NCBI GenBank assembly: GCA_907165275.2
Contig: OU015678.1
Location: 1,426,001-1,490,000 of the forward strand
DNA from: Zygaena filipendulae
Lineage: Eukaryota; Arthropoda; Insecta; Lepidoptera; Zygaenidae
Reading direction: 5' to 3'
Length of the DNA stretch: 64,000 bases
Part shown: one piece after another, positions 1 to 10,648 of the stretch
Numbering within the stretch: position 1 is the first letter of the stretch
How the letters are laid out: the number at the start of each line of letters is the position of its first letter
The notes under the pieces: model-generated
Database searches by the model: none
Told to the model about the DNA's origin: nothing
What the model saw: only the letters and a program-made list of their open reading frames with translations
Position numbers and translations under genes: made by a program

Positions 1-124
1 ATTTATAGCCCCGGAACGGTGTGCACTTCGCCGCGTCGCGATATGCGGCCGGTGTCGCTGTGTGCGTCGGCGGTGCGGGGGGGTTGAGGCGTGCACGCGG
101 TGCGCGCGTGTCCGCTTCCTTACA
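1..124 (-). repeat. 3' LTR, partial
   Basis: This 124-bp stretch is identical to 4146-4269. In minus-strand orientation it starts TGTAAGGAAG, right after a purine tract, as expected for the start of a 3' LTR. The rest lies to the left of the window. Confidence 0.9.
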
Positions 125-137
125 CTCCCCCCCTCCG
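125..137 (-). other. Polypurine tract of the LTR element
   Basis: Read on the minus strand this is a G-rich purine run (GGAGGGGGGGAG) directly abutting the TG that opens the 3' LTR. That is the position of the plus-strand primer in LTR retrotransposons. Confidence 0.75.
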
Positions 138-713
138 GAAGAAGATTTTTACCAGGGTAAAAATCACCGTCCTACGGAAAAAATTTAAAAGAAATACAAA
201 AAAAAACCAAAAAAAAATCAAACTTGAGAGTCGTAAACCTCGGACCCGCGTGACCTTCTGAGTTTCTTTACTCGTATCGGAATCTAAATCCATTGCAAAT
301 CCGGTGAAAATGTATCCTATTCTACCTTAAGCTAAGGTTACTGCTACCTATTGAAAAATTATGTCCTGGCTACCTAATATTATTCCTTGCTGGTTGATAC
401 AAAATATGTTACTGCTATACATCTTATCCTATATACCTGCTTTATTTAGTTATTTCTTACTACCTAACTGTTTAATGTACTATCGGCAGGAAATCCGAAT
501 GGAATACAGTACTACTTGGTTAAATTGTACATGTTTTTACTTTATCCCTTTACCACCCCTGGACTAACTGGATTAAACCCCTGACGAGTTTAATTTCTTC
601 GCTAATCTTACACATAAAAAATAACTTACCATAACTTAAATACAATAAAAACTACTAAAATATTTCCTATCTACTTTTCGTTTCATAATGACTCCTTCAT
701 CCGGACAGGATTT

Positions 714-2681
714 CTAAGGAATTCTTCTTCTTCTTTTTCTTTCATCTAATATTTCAGGATTCTCTGGTTTTGTGTAGTCGCCTCTTGTTGTTTGCGTGTT
801 CGGTATCAACTTCGCTGGTTGTATAATTGTGCTATTCCGAAAAAAAGTGTTTCTGTTCCATGGGTCTTGAAGTCTAAATATATCTGGTGAAACTTCTTCT
901 GGTACCTGATACGGACTGGAGAATTTTGGGATCAATCTTGCGTCGGAGAGAGGGAATTCTTTGTTTACCCGCTCATTTCGGTATGTTTTCCACTGTCTTC
1001 TTCCTTGTTCCCCTAGAAGTGGCCCAATATGTTCGGTTGATGTTACTTGCTCTGGTTCTTCGGCGTTGTTTTCGATTTTTCTATATCGTTGCCTTTTTTG
1101 TATGCCGTAATCTGTGTTGTTTGAAGGCTGCTGTTCTGTTTGTTCCAGTTTGTTGTTGTACCAATCTTGTTTCTCGCTTTTTCCTGTACGGTTTATACAC
1201 GGTTTATCAGCTAGCTCTTTTTGTTTTCCCCTCTTGTCTGTGATTTCGGATTTTGTTTGGTTTCTTGGTGTCTCACTTAAACTGGTTTTTTCGGTGTCGG
1301 TCGTGCTTTCTTGCTGGTATTCGGTTTTTGGTTCCCTCGTTACTTGGTTATTATTTGTCCACTCTAGTTTTAAACCCAATCTTTTTAATATGTCCATACC
1401 TAATATGACATGCGGTGCGGTTGGTAGTACGTTGAATACGTGTGTGAAGGATCTTTTGTCGGTTTGTATATCTATTAGTGCTCTTTGATTTAGTTGGATT
1501 TTACTGCCGTCTGCTAGTATGGCTTGTTTATTTGTCTTGCTCTTATTTATCTGGTCTTTCTTTAGGTTTTTCGTTACCGTCTGGTTTATATAACTACTGT
1601 TAGATCCTGTGTCCATTAGTGCTCTGTACTGTGTTCGGTCAATAGTCACCTTAATGAAATTTCGGATGTCTTTGTTTGTATCTTGGATCGTACATGCCTG
1701 GGGTTCGTTTCTATGTTTTTTGCAACATTTTGTGCTTAGGATTCCTAATTTTCCACACCCACTACAGAACAGCAACTTCTTTCCCCTGCATTCGCTCATG
1801 GAGTGGCCCATTTTGCCACAGCTCCAACAGCAGGTTGTCGGGTCATAATTTCTCATATATTTTTCTTCTTTACTTGCATTTCCTGGTCTTGTGTTTTTCT
1901 GGTTACTAAAATTTGGTGGGTAAGTATACTGTCTGTCTGTATCTGGTTGATATTTTTCTTGTTTAAATTTTTCCGCGGTGATATTTTCGTATTCATTTGT
2001 TAGTTTTATGAGGTCCTTTATGGTCGAGAATTCGTTTCTTTTTACATACAGTTTGTATCCGGGATTCATATTTTCGTATATTCTCTCCACTTTTTCGGCT
2101 TCTGATAAACCGCCGTGTCTTCGCATAAGTGTCTGCATATGGTTCAGGTAGTCTGTGAACTTTTGGTGTTCAAATTGCCGGTTCGATATGATTTTTGTCA
2201 TTAAGTTGGTTGTGTAGTTGCTTGGAAAAAAGAAAAGTTTGAATGCTTCTTCGAAGTCGTCCCAGGCCTTCCAATCATTATTGTTCCTGTACCACGTTAG
2301 GGCTTTTCCAGAGAATATTTGTGGTAATAATTTTAACAAATCTTCTGGACTTACATTATTTGCTTCTAAAAATTCATTTATTCTTTCCAGGAACTCGACT
2401 GCATTGTCCTTTATATCGTACTTAATATTCCACTGTGACACTAACTTGGCAGTTTCTCGGATTGTTCTGTCCGCGGTTTTCGACATTTTCGGTTTTGTCG
2501 TTTCGGAGTTTCTATCACTTTCGCTTCCTGCGTCTTCGAACTGGAGGTTTGCTTCTTCTCTTAGATGTTTTACTAAGTTTTTTCTTAATTCTTCCACTGT
2601 GAACCCTTCTGTGTCCAGGTTACGTTTGATTGATTCTTCGATCAGTTCTGGTTTCTTCTTGTTGTAAACCCACGAAAACAT
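714..2681 (-). CDS. Gag-protease polyprotein fused to the end of pol (retrotransposon)
   Basis: The frame has 655 codons. Residues about 88-235 resemble the retrotransposon gag (capsid-like) domain, with an LTWY motif near 128 and a conserved QxFxDYLNHMQ-type stretch. A zinc knuckle C-x2-C-x4-H-x4-C lies at 285-298. A second at 306-319 has Ile in place of His, so it is probably weakened. A retropepsin-type aspartic protease follows at about 341-440, with catalytic DTG at 357-359 and ILGMD near 426-430. After a low-complexity linker, residues 564-655 (ARLIPKFSSPYQV at 582-594) resemble the region that normally follows integrase in Ty3/gypsy pol. The enzymatic domains between are missing, and the junction is in frame. 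The product could assemble particles and mature them but could not copy or integrate itself. An old domesticated gag gene is less likely because the LTRs are still identical. Confidence 0.9.
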   Translation of the reverse strand: MFSWVYNKKKPELIEESIKRNLDTEGFTVEELRKNLVKHLREEANLQFEDAGSESDRNSETTKPKMSKTADRTIRETAKLVSQWNIKYDIKDNAVEFLERINEFLEANNVSPEDLLKLLPQIFSGKALTWYRNNNDWKAWDDFEEAFKLFFFPSNYTTNLMTKIISNRQFEHQKFTDYLNHMQTLMRRHGGLSEAEKVERIYENMNPGYKLYVKRNEFSTIKDLIKLTNEYENITAEKFKQEKYQPDTDRQYTYPPNFSNQKNTRPGNASKEEKYMRNYDPTTCCWSCGKMGHSMSECRGKKLLFCSGCGKLGILSTKCCKKHRNEPQACTIQDTNKDIRNFIKVTIDRTQYRALMDTGSNSSYINQTVTKNLKKDQINKSKTNKQAILADGSKIQLNQRALIDIQTDKRSFTHVFNVLPTAPHVILGMDILKRLGLKLEWTNNNQVTREPKTEYQQESTTDTEKTSLSETPRNQTKSEITDKRGKQKELADKPCINRTGKSEKQDWYNNKLEQTEQQPSNNTDYGIQKRQRYRKIENNAEEPEQVTSTEHIGPLLGEQGRRQWKTYRNERVNKEFPLSDARLIPKFSSPYQVPEEVSPDIFRLQDPWNRNTFFRNSTIIQPAKLIPNTQTTRGDYTKPENPEILDERKRRRRIP

Positions 2682-2951
2682 TTGTTTCGATGAATTTACC
2701 GGTTTTCCTTTGTTGTTCCGGTTTTTACCGGTTTTCTAATGTTATGCCGGTTATTTGTTTTTTTTTCTTACGGTTTTTCGTTTTTCGGTGCGGATCCCAC
2801 GGGGTATGCGGGAGGGCGGTGCTGGTTATGTCGAAAGTCGTATGCGCGACTTTGCGATGATGCGAGCCGGGATGGGGCGGTTTCTGCCGGTTTTCTTTCT
2901 TCCTGTGTCTTCTTAAAACCGCTCTTCCTGGGCTCCTTGTGAGTTTTTAAC

Positions 2952-2963
2952 GTTGGGCGCCGA
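2952..2963 (-). other. Candidate tRNA primer-binding site
   Basis: On the minus strand the sequence TCGGCGCCCAACG directly follows a CA that can end the 5' LTR. It resembles the TGGCGCCCAAC-type primer sites of insect LTR elements, with one or two differences. The exact tRNA cannot be named from the sequence alone. Confidence 0.5.
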
Positions 2964-3285
2964 TGTGATGCGGCGGGCCGGGGGTCGAACCTGGCCCGCG
3001 GGCAGTCAACAATTTTCCTGGAGATGGGGTCCCCTGACGGTCCCTATCCAAAATGAAACGAACGGTTGCGGAGTAACAGGAGTACACATACACATTTATT
3101 CGTATAATCCACAGCCCTAGCTACACTTCTAGGTTTACATACCACACTTATGAACTAAGGGCCCCGGACGGCGGGCGGTAACACTGTTCTTTACACTACC
3201 TACTTCACAACACTTATGAACTACGGGCCCGGGCGGCGGGCGTCACGCGGGTCGCGACGGGTCCGGCGCGGTTCCTACGGGCACG

Positions 3286-3560
3286 GTGCGCGGGCGCGGC
3301 GGCGCGCCGGGCGGGTCGGCGGTCGGCGGTCACGGTGGTAGTCGGGCGGGGCCGGCGGTCGGCGGTGGCCGGGCAGGGCCGCTGGCCGGCGGTCGCGGCG
3401 GTGGCCAGGCGGGGCCGGCTGTCGACGGGCGCGGCGGTGGCCGGGCGGGGCCGGCGGTCGCGGCGATGGCCGGGCGGGGCCGGCGGTCTGCAGGCGCGGC
3501 GGTGGCCGGGCGGGGTCGGCCGTCGGCAGGCGCGGCGCCAGCGGGCGGGCGGCGGTCGGT
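3286..3560. repeat. GC-rich minisatellite within the LTR
   Basis: Imperfect tandem units built on GGCGGTGGCCGGGCGGGGCC. Several overlapping frames stay open here only because stop codons are rare in this composition. No gene is called. Confidence 0.8.
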
Positions 3561-3624
3561 GGCCGAGGGCTGGATAGGGCTAGGACGGGAAGCGAGCGGC
3601 CGGGTGTGAGTTGGCGAATGTCGG

Positions 3625-3791
3625 CCTATCCCCAATACAGCCGGAGCGAGAGGGGCCGGTCGGTGTTTCCGGTAGCCCTGCCCCCAATACAAGCCGGAGC
3701 GAGAGGGGCCGAGCGTCCCGGAGAGTCTGTCGGTGTGCTGCGGGTTATTCGGTAGCCTATCCCCAATACAAGCCGGAGCGAGAGGGGCCGG
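3625..3791. repeat. Three copies of a 35-bp repeat within the LTR
   Basis: Units start near 3625, 3676 and 3756. Each carries CCCCAATACA, then GCCGGAGCGAGAGGGGCCG. The regular spacing inside an LTR suggests binding sites for a host factor or simple internal amplification; the sequence does not decide which. Confidence 0.75.
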
Positions 3792-4813
3792 CTACCTTGG
3801 TGAGTTGGTGTGGGTTAGTGGTGTCGAGTGTTTCGGTGGCTGTGGTGGCCGGGACAGGAAGAGGCAGGTATGCAGGAGTTCGCGCCACCGATGGCTGCCG
3901 CTGGCTGTAGGGCCCCAACGTGCTGCGCTGATGCGCAACTCGTAAGCCAGCAACGTAGCGACGGCGATCGGTGTGCGAGGGACGGGTTTGGATGGCGGAC
4001 GTGCGGATACGGAGGCGGAGAGTTACCGCGCCGCTAGGTTCACGCGCCGCGGCACTGGCGGGTGGAACGAGTGGACGTGACACGGGCGTGTGCACGGTGC
4101 GAGAACCTGTCGGCGAGTAAGCCCTCGGCGGCGCGCGGCGTCGCTATTTATAGCCCCGGAACGGTGTGCACTTCGCCGCGTCGCGATATGCGGCCGGTGT
4201 CGCTGTGTGCGTCGGCGGTGCGGGGGGGTTGAGGCGTGCACGCGGTGCGCGCGTGTCCGCTTCCTTACAAAGTTAAATGAACGTGAGCAAAAAATTAAGA
4301 TAATAATAATTTAAACTATAGAATGAAACAAACAAACCGATGTTTGATGTAAAACAGAAAACATGGTTTCAGTCAAAAAAATTAACTAATAGTATATACT
4401 GATTCTTCCATACTCGAGAAATAAATAGGGATATGTGGTTTTTTATGTCTATGTAATCTTCATATTGTTATATAATAGTATAGAAACAAATTTATAGGTT
4501 TCATATATTATAGAAATTAATATTATAATTTTGAGATTAAGTTATTGGTTAAGGTTACAAATTTTTTTTAACTAACTTTCTCTAAGTGGTTATGTCCAAT
4601 ACCCTTCATCTATAAAATGTTATTGAATATGTTCTATTCTCCTTATACAAGATGTGGTAATTTTTTTTGCAAATAAGGGTTGAAAGTTTACACCGTTATA
4701 AACATGTTCATAAAATAAAATAAAAAATAAAAAAATAAATCAATCAAAAAGAAAACCTGTGAAGGCGCTCGCCACTCAATAGCTTTACACATACGCCCCG
4801 CGCCGGTATCTTA

Positions 4814-4826
4814 AGGTCAATGACCT
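4814..4826. promoter_or_regulatory. Perfect inverted-repeat nuclear-receptor site (EcR/USP type)
   Basis: AGGTCAATGACCT is a perfect IR-1 palindrome and fits the ecdysone response element consensus RGKTCANTGAMCY. It sits in a short GC-richer, repeat-free island 8.7 kb upstream of the Dbx start codon. Function is inferred. Confidence 0.5.
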
Positions 4827-5662
4827 CGATCCAGCTGACGCATCGCTCGCTGTGTGCGTGGCGCGTGCCTTGTAGTAGTTGTAACCTTTTTTCATTGAAT
4901 TATTTTCCCTCATATTCTGAAAAACTACCGAACTTAAAATATATTTTTTTCGCTTATCCTGTTTGTTATAACGTAAACTTTCAGCCCCGTAAATATTTGC
5001 AGCTAATTTTATCACGTCTTGTATACTGAATTTGAAACGAAACTAAAAAAAAACAATGTCTATTGTTTGTTTAATCTAGTATTATTTCAAGAATGTTACT
5101 ATACTATTTTCATACTAATGGTACGTTGGTTCCAAATAAACCAGAATGTTAAACTTGTTGGAAATGTTGGCTTATTTGTAATCATGGCTGGTTGAAAGTA
5201 AGTAAAGTTCAGTTATTTCAAATTGTTAGCAAACGAATCTTATAAAGTCATCAATAGATAATAGAGGCAGCTCATTTCCTATAGATTTTTAATTTTTTTA
5301 TGTAACAACAATGATTTTAAAGATATACAATGTGTAATAGAACGTTTTAACTCATTTCTTACTAAGAGTGCCGAAGCTGGTAGCGGAAGATTCCAAATTA
5401 TTCAAGATCAGCTAAAAAAACCCAGCTAGGAACTTGTTTTTGTGGTTAATTTTCGATTCTTTTTCCATATAAACCAGTTCACAGGTGATTCTTTCTGTTA
5501 CACGTTGTATAAAATATATAGAGGGACGCGTAGTTTTAGAAAACAGATTATGTAAAATAAACTTAAGATCGAGTCGATTGTAGAATTTATGTAAAGTTGT
5601 ATATAGAATAGATTAAAATTAGTTTACGGTCATAGGTAGCTTAGCTTGTAAATAAGGTTTTG

Positions 5663-5690
5663 CTCTCTCAACCGGTTGCGGGCGAGAGAG
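5663..5690. promoter_or_regulatory. Grainyhead-like palindrome flanked by GAGA-type runs
   Basis: AACCGGTT (5670-5677) matches the Grainyhead core. CTCTCTC precedes it and GAGAGAG follows it within 10 bp. This is a plausible regulatory cluster but rests on short motifs. Confidence 0.3.
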
Positions 5691-6438
5691 TGGTATTATG
5701 AGTGTCATAAATTCATATTTATTAGTACTCCAACGTGCATTTATAAGTTTGAAACATAATAATATCAACCCGCCATTATTATTTAAGATGTCAAAAGTGC
5801 CTACTGTAGTACCTATCTGTGGTAAATATATTTTTCCTCTTTACTTTGATTAAGTTTGCATTCAGCGCACACGGAACACTCCAATCTCACGGTTGGTGGA
5901 ACCACCTCACTACTTTTTCCAATTGTATTTTGTAGTTGAATTTCGAAAAATATCAGATTTTTTTTATTAAGCTAATGGTAAAAATTAATGCTTGTCGAGT
6001 TGAACGAATGGAATGACACAAACGATATACTTAATATGTAATATTGAAAATTGGAAAAAAAAGGATATTATAAATGCACTTGTTTTCGGAGTGAAGGGTT
6101 TCTTCTATAATTTTGTTTAAAAAAAAAAGTTAACATTTATTATTTAATTAAGTTTCGATTACTTATAAGTTTCGATCTCATCATACTTTTTCTTGTACTC
6201 TCATATCAGCCCTATTCTCGATTCGTCTCTGATATATCTATTGAAACACCAATAACGATTGTAATAATTATGTCGAGAAATAGAAAAATACTTGTATGTT
6301 TTCTTGTGTAACAGCAGCGTTGTCATTACATTGAGTTCTTCATATAGCTCTGAAATAATTAAAAGTGAAACAGATAGCGTAGTTTCCAAGAGATTTGCAC
6401 AATTAACACTTTTCACACTTTCGAAACTGTACCATATA

Positions 6439-6840
6439 AGGGTGGTATTTTACACTCATCAAGTCCAATGTACAGTGTATGAAATGAATTGGACGACTTC
6501 GTCAACTGTACCCTACTGGGAGTACCGACGTTTGGTCAAATATTATGACAACTGTACATTGGACAAAAATATTTGATAAATCATTTAGTTTATTACTTTG
6601 ATACTGTAGTTTAATTCTCTTAGAAAAGATTTGTTCTGGACTGCATCAGCTCTGCTCCAGAGGGGAGTGATTGAAAACCAGCGCTGCTCGGGCCCCTAGG
6701 TCGCGAACAGCTTGCGCTGAATCACTCCTTTTTTGCCTATAATTGGCTAAAGTTTCATGGTTTTTACGTACACCTTTCTGATGGCAATAAACCATTTTAT
6801 TATTATTATTTATTTACTATTAGAAATGTAATACCACCCT
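6439..6840. mobile_element. Mariner-type MITE with TA target duplication, carrying a nested LINE tail
   Basis: Inverted ends AGGGTGGTATT / AATACCACCCT are flanked by TA on both sides (6437-6438 and 6841-6842), as for Tc1/mariner. Inside lies a second inverted pair, TCCAATGTACAGT (about 6463) and ACTGTACATTGGA (about 6552). No transposase frame is present. Confidence 0.7.
6640..6822 (+). mobile_element. LINE/SINE 3' tail nested in the MITE
   Basis: The segment contains GAAAACCAGCGCTG and ends GGCAATAAACC followed by an (ATT)n tail, a typical non-LTR 3' end. It interrupts the surrounding MITE. Confidence 0.6.
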
Positions 6841-6842
6841 TA

Positions 6843-9800
6843 GATAAGAATGAACTTGCCATTTGCCATCTTGTACAGACTGAAATTACATAGAGTATAT
6901 TATTCTGTTTTAAGGAAAATATCTATAGATTTCAAAACCCGCTTCAAATCCGATCCGCTCTGGAGTCTTCTCAAAATCGAACCACTCTCGAATCTTCTCA
7001 TGCCCGATCCGGTCTACTCTTCGGGTACAAAGGATCTTAGTGGAGTTAGATGAAGACTTTCTTGTAGATGGTCCTATCAAAAGTAAATTGAATCACTTGT
7101 ACATCAGGTATTGAATGCCGATTTAAATCCTAAGATCGGTAGACGAGTGATAGTTATCTTATGAAAAAAATCCCACCGAAATATACTTTAAAATCTCATA
7201 TATTATGTTAATAATTTTGAAATATTACTTTTGTTGTTTCAGTGAAATACCTAATGTTTCCATTTAAATGTTTTAATTCCTGTAGTATTTAAGGAGGTTT
7301 CCTTTAGTATTTTTAGTATAAAACATAACTGAATCCTAATTTTCTAAAATCTACATTGAATATTAACCGTAGTATAATATTGATAATGTACAAAGTGGAA
7401 AAGTTTTTACATTAATTTGTACGAAAGACTTTCAGATACGAGAATAGGGCTTCAATTATATTCTAGGTTTTTTTTTTTTATTGTTTCATTAACTAATTAA
7501 TATTATTTAACTAAACAAAATGTAGGTTGTTGTGTCGAGCTGGTTAAATAATTTGTTTAAAGTTTTACAAACTAGGGAAAATAAATTGCAAAATTTCAAA
7601 TTAAGCGGTTTTTTTTTTTGTATAATCTTTTGTTGATAATCAATTTTGTATTAAGTACCTAACAGAGAAATTGTAATATTATAATTATTATTCTAGTAAT
7701 TTTGTCCAAATTGTTTACCGAAACAAAAAAAAATGGTTTTTGTAAAGTTTTTTCGTTTGAATATTGACCAAAGTTGTAAGTGATTGTGGGGGGTTGTCGA
7801 AAGATGTTTGTATATTTGCTATTGAGAAAAAAAAATTGTATTTGCTATTATTATTATATTTTGATTATTGTAATAAATAACGCGCTTGTTTCGATTAACC
7901 TGGTGTTTTTTTGTATGTACATAAGGATGTGTATGACACATGCTGTCCCTCATCACCCTGTCACTTTAGAGGAAGTACGAAAAACGTGCGTAAAACGATA
8001 AATTTCATATTAGGAGTAATAACAAAAAGTAGATACCAACCAAAACCGCCGTTTTTGCCAGTTTTAATTTTTACTTTTTTTCTTAGACGTGCTGCAAACG
8101 AAAAACGTGTTTATGTAATGTATACTTACCTACTTTTAAAACGTAGTATATTTATTACTCGGAGCTATTATAAAAGTGAATTTGTTTGTTACGCTTTCAC
8201 TCCTCAACGGATCATCATGAAACTGCATACACGTTGTCAGGGATACAAAGGACATACTGCATTTTCCACCGGTTTCTTTTTAGTTTTATTGCGCGGGTCG
8301 TCAAACCAAGTAATTCAACCGAAAGTTGAAGAGTATCATAGACACATTTCACACATTCATAAACCATGAAATAAAAATGGTATATAGTGACATCTATAAG
8401 GCATTAAATTAACATTTGAATTTATTCCGCTCGACAAAAGATAACGCTATTCACCGCTAGATGGCAATAGCGATTAGGAAAGTTCTTGTGATCCGTGAAT
8501 TTTTTGTTGGTGAAAAAAAAAAGTGATAAAAAAACAATTTTTTACTAGAATAGTGTTATTTTTTAACATACTTCCACCCTCGTTGGTGTTGAAATTCCCT
8601 CGGAAATTCCAGCATAAAAAATGCTTACGTCCGTTCCTGTAGTGTACCTACCTACCACTAATATAATATTATTGTAAAATAATTGGTCGGTTAGTAGGTA
8701 TACGTAGTTAAGGGCAAGGCGTGAGAAGGAGACACACAGAGTTTAATAAGATTTTAAGAAGATAATAAGACTTTTAAAAGGATAAGATTTAATAAGAAAA
8801 ATAAAGATTCTAAACTAAGTATACTTATGAAATTTAGGATACATAGGTATAAGCTGTCAATAAAATAGTTAATATGGCCCTTCGAGCCGGATATGCTCTT
8901 AGAAAAAGTAAAGGGAAATAATGTACCTACCAGTAATTACACTTTAGTCCATAGTATAATAAATTAGGAATAGAGACCCTAAAAATATATGACTATGGGA
9001 ACAAAAAAATGAACTGTTATGCAAATCCCGAATCGAAATCACCGTAAACGAATTTGAATCCTGGTTCAATAATATTTAAACAATTAAAGTCAAAAACAGA
9101 CTAACCTAAATGGACCATAAATATCCTGATAAATATAAACTGTTAAAGAGGTCATAAATATAACGATAAAACTTTAATTATGACAAAACAGAATCCGCGT
9201 GACGAAATTCCTAAATGGCGGAATGGGAGCGAGACGAATGCAACAAAAGATGGCGCCACGTGCGCGCGGCTTCCCGCCTAAATGCGTGTCAACTGTCTGT
9301 TGCATGCGGTCGGAAATAATACGCTAATTATTTATTACTTTAATATTAGGTATAGTCAAGTTAGTTCTGAGCGTTTGTCAAGTTCGATATAATAATTGTA
9401 CATAACAATAATTTTTAACTAAAATAGAGTTTAGTAAAAAAGTCTTATTTAATTAATTAGCTTTTTAATTAATTGGCCTATCAATAATGGCATATTAGTA
9501 GTTTTGCACCGTTCCGCAACAGAATTAGGTACAAACTTGCAAATAAAAAAGATATTTCAGTGTGGTCTGAGAAAATAAAAACGCAACAGATGAAATAGAA
9601 AACTCTCTTTTATTAAAGCGGTCTGTTTTGTTACATCAACAAAATTTTTTTTAAATATCTAACAGATAATTCCTTTTAATTGGAGTCAACCCTATTTTGG
9701 CCGTGATTTCCATACAACGTTAGGGGTGCGCTGTGATTTTTAATGTTTATACAATTATTACGATTCGACACGGGCAGTTGGCGGGAAGGGTGACGTCGAA

Positions 9801-10116
9801 ACAAAAATATTCACTCAAAACAAGCTAACGCCCGCGACTTTTCTTGTAAAGAAAAAGTTAAGTTGTAAAACTTGAATTCGTGCAATTATAAAACAAAGCC
9901 CTTCGCCGATTATGTCTGTCAATCTGTTCGTGATAAACTCAAAAGCTAATGAACGAATTTTCATGCGGTTATCATGAGGTTTAAGTAGTTATGAGTAAAT
10001 ATTTGTCAAGATTTTTTGTGATATACCTAGTGTATTTTTTGAAATATAGTGACATATACCTAATTGTTGGAAGTATCGGAAAATATATAAGTAGGTATAT
10101 ACTTTGTCGAGGGTAC
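6843..10116. other. Non-coding upstream DNA
   Basis: No supported gene. A partial Helitron-like 5' part (plus strand) lies at about 8165-8265, with GTTTGTTACGCTTTCAC and ATCATCATGAAACTGC. A GC-richer block at about 9190-9310 is described separately. The rest is AT-rich and unassigned. Confidence 0.6.
9190..9310. promoter_or_regulatory. GC-richer, repeat-poor island (candidate regulatory element)
   Basis: A CpG-containing block with GGCGCCACGTGCGCGCGG in AT-rich surroundings. It includes an E-box CACGTG. Regulatory role is inferred from composition only. Confidence 0.25.
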
Positions 10117-10199
10117 AGAAAAGGAAAAGGTACTCTTATCCTGGAATTCCCCCGGGATCTCCGAAATTAACGCGGGTGAAATTGCGGGGAACACCTAGT
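10117..10199 (+). mobile_element. Helitron-like 3' end fragment
   Basis: Ends with CGCGGGTGAAATTGCGGGG, then ACACCTAG, a degraded form of the shared hairpin plus CTAG terminus. The 5' part is not recognisable. Confidence 0.65.
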
Positions 10200-10648
10200 A
10201 CGACAATAGGTAATACACTTGAATTTGACGTGGAATTTTTACTCTCATTGCGCTCAAAGAAAATTTCACTTCAATAAAAAGTAACTGTTAATAAAAATTC
10301 ATATAAAAATCACAACATTTAAAATTTAATAAACTCAAAATAACATTTAAAATAGTATTAACTCTTAATCTAAGTGAAAATTGTGTTGAAATTTGTGTGT
10401 AGAGCAAAAGTGTAGTTCATCTCTTTTGCTACGGGAGGACTGGCCAATAACAAAGCGGGGGGTGTGGCTAATTTCAAATTGCGAATGTCTTTTTCTTTTT
10501 ATTCTCACGTGTGTTCCTTTTTCAATAACGGTACTGAGGTCAGTCGTGTCTCGGAGGTCGACAGAAGAGGGTTCGTTCCAAAATTAAATAATGATAATAA
10601 CATGACAACTATACTTGTAGTATTGGCATATCCCACAATATTACAAGA

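Larger units (their letters stand above)
1..4269 (-). mobile_element. LTR retrotransposon, gag-only, Ty3/gypsy-like, cut by the window start
   Basis: On the minus strand the order is 5' LTR (2964-4269), candidate primer-binding site, one long gag-protease reading frame (2681 to 714), a purine-rich tract and the start of the 3' LTR (124 down to 1, continuing outside the window). The outer 124 bp of the two LTRs are identical. The internal region is only about 2.8 kb. A full Ty3/gypsy element needs about 4-5 kb for gag-pol, and no reverse transcriptase, RNase H or integrase is present. The reading frame is open throughout and the LTRs match, so the copy is probably young and moved by enzymes from a relative. 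The target-site duplication cannot be checked because the left LTR end lies outside the window. Confidence 0.9.
2964..4269 (-). repeat. 5' LTR, about 1.3 kb
   Basis: The outer edge at 4269 is fixed by identity of 4146-4269 with 1-124. The inner edge at 2964 is inferred from a terminal CA (minus strand) next to the candidate primer site. This gives an LTR of about 1306 bp. Most of it is very GC-rich, in sharp contrast with the AT-rich host DNA that starts at 4270. A unit of about 30 bp (ACTTATGAACTA then GGGCCC and GGCGGGCG) occurs twice, near 3146 and 3212. Confidence 0.75.
4270..6438. other. Non-coding AT-rich DNA upstream of Dbx
   Basis: Host DNA to the right of the LTR element. I see no credible coding region. 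A GC-richer island at about 4755-4880 holds a palindromic nuclear-receptor site. A Grainyhead-like site flanked by GA/CT runs lies at 5670. The remainder is AT-rich with short poly-A/T runs. Confidence 0.7.

Noticed and set aside
714..2681. Endogenous virus or a domesticated gag gene.
   Set aside because: There is no envelope gene, and the frame is flanked by identical LTR ends with a purine tract, so an ordinary retrotransposon explains it better. A domesticated gene would normally have lost its LTRs.
887..2860. Plus-strand open frames opposite the gag frame.
   Set aside because: They are shadows of the minus-strand gag-protease frame, which has clear domains.
3286..4314. Several overlapping open frames of 70-120 codons on both strands.
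   Set aside because: They lie in GC-rich repeats of the LTR, where stop codons are rare. The products are Gly/Ala/Arg- or Pro-rich runs with no domain.
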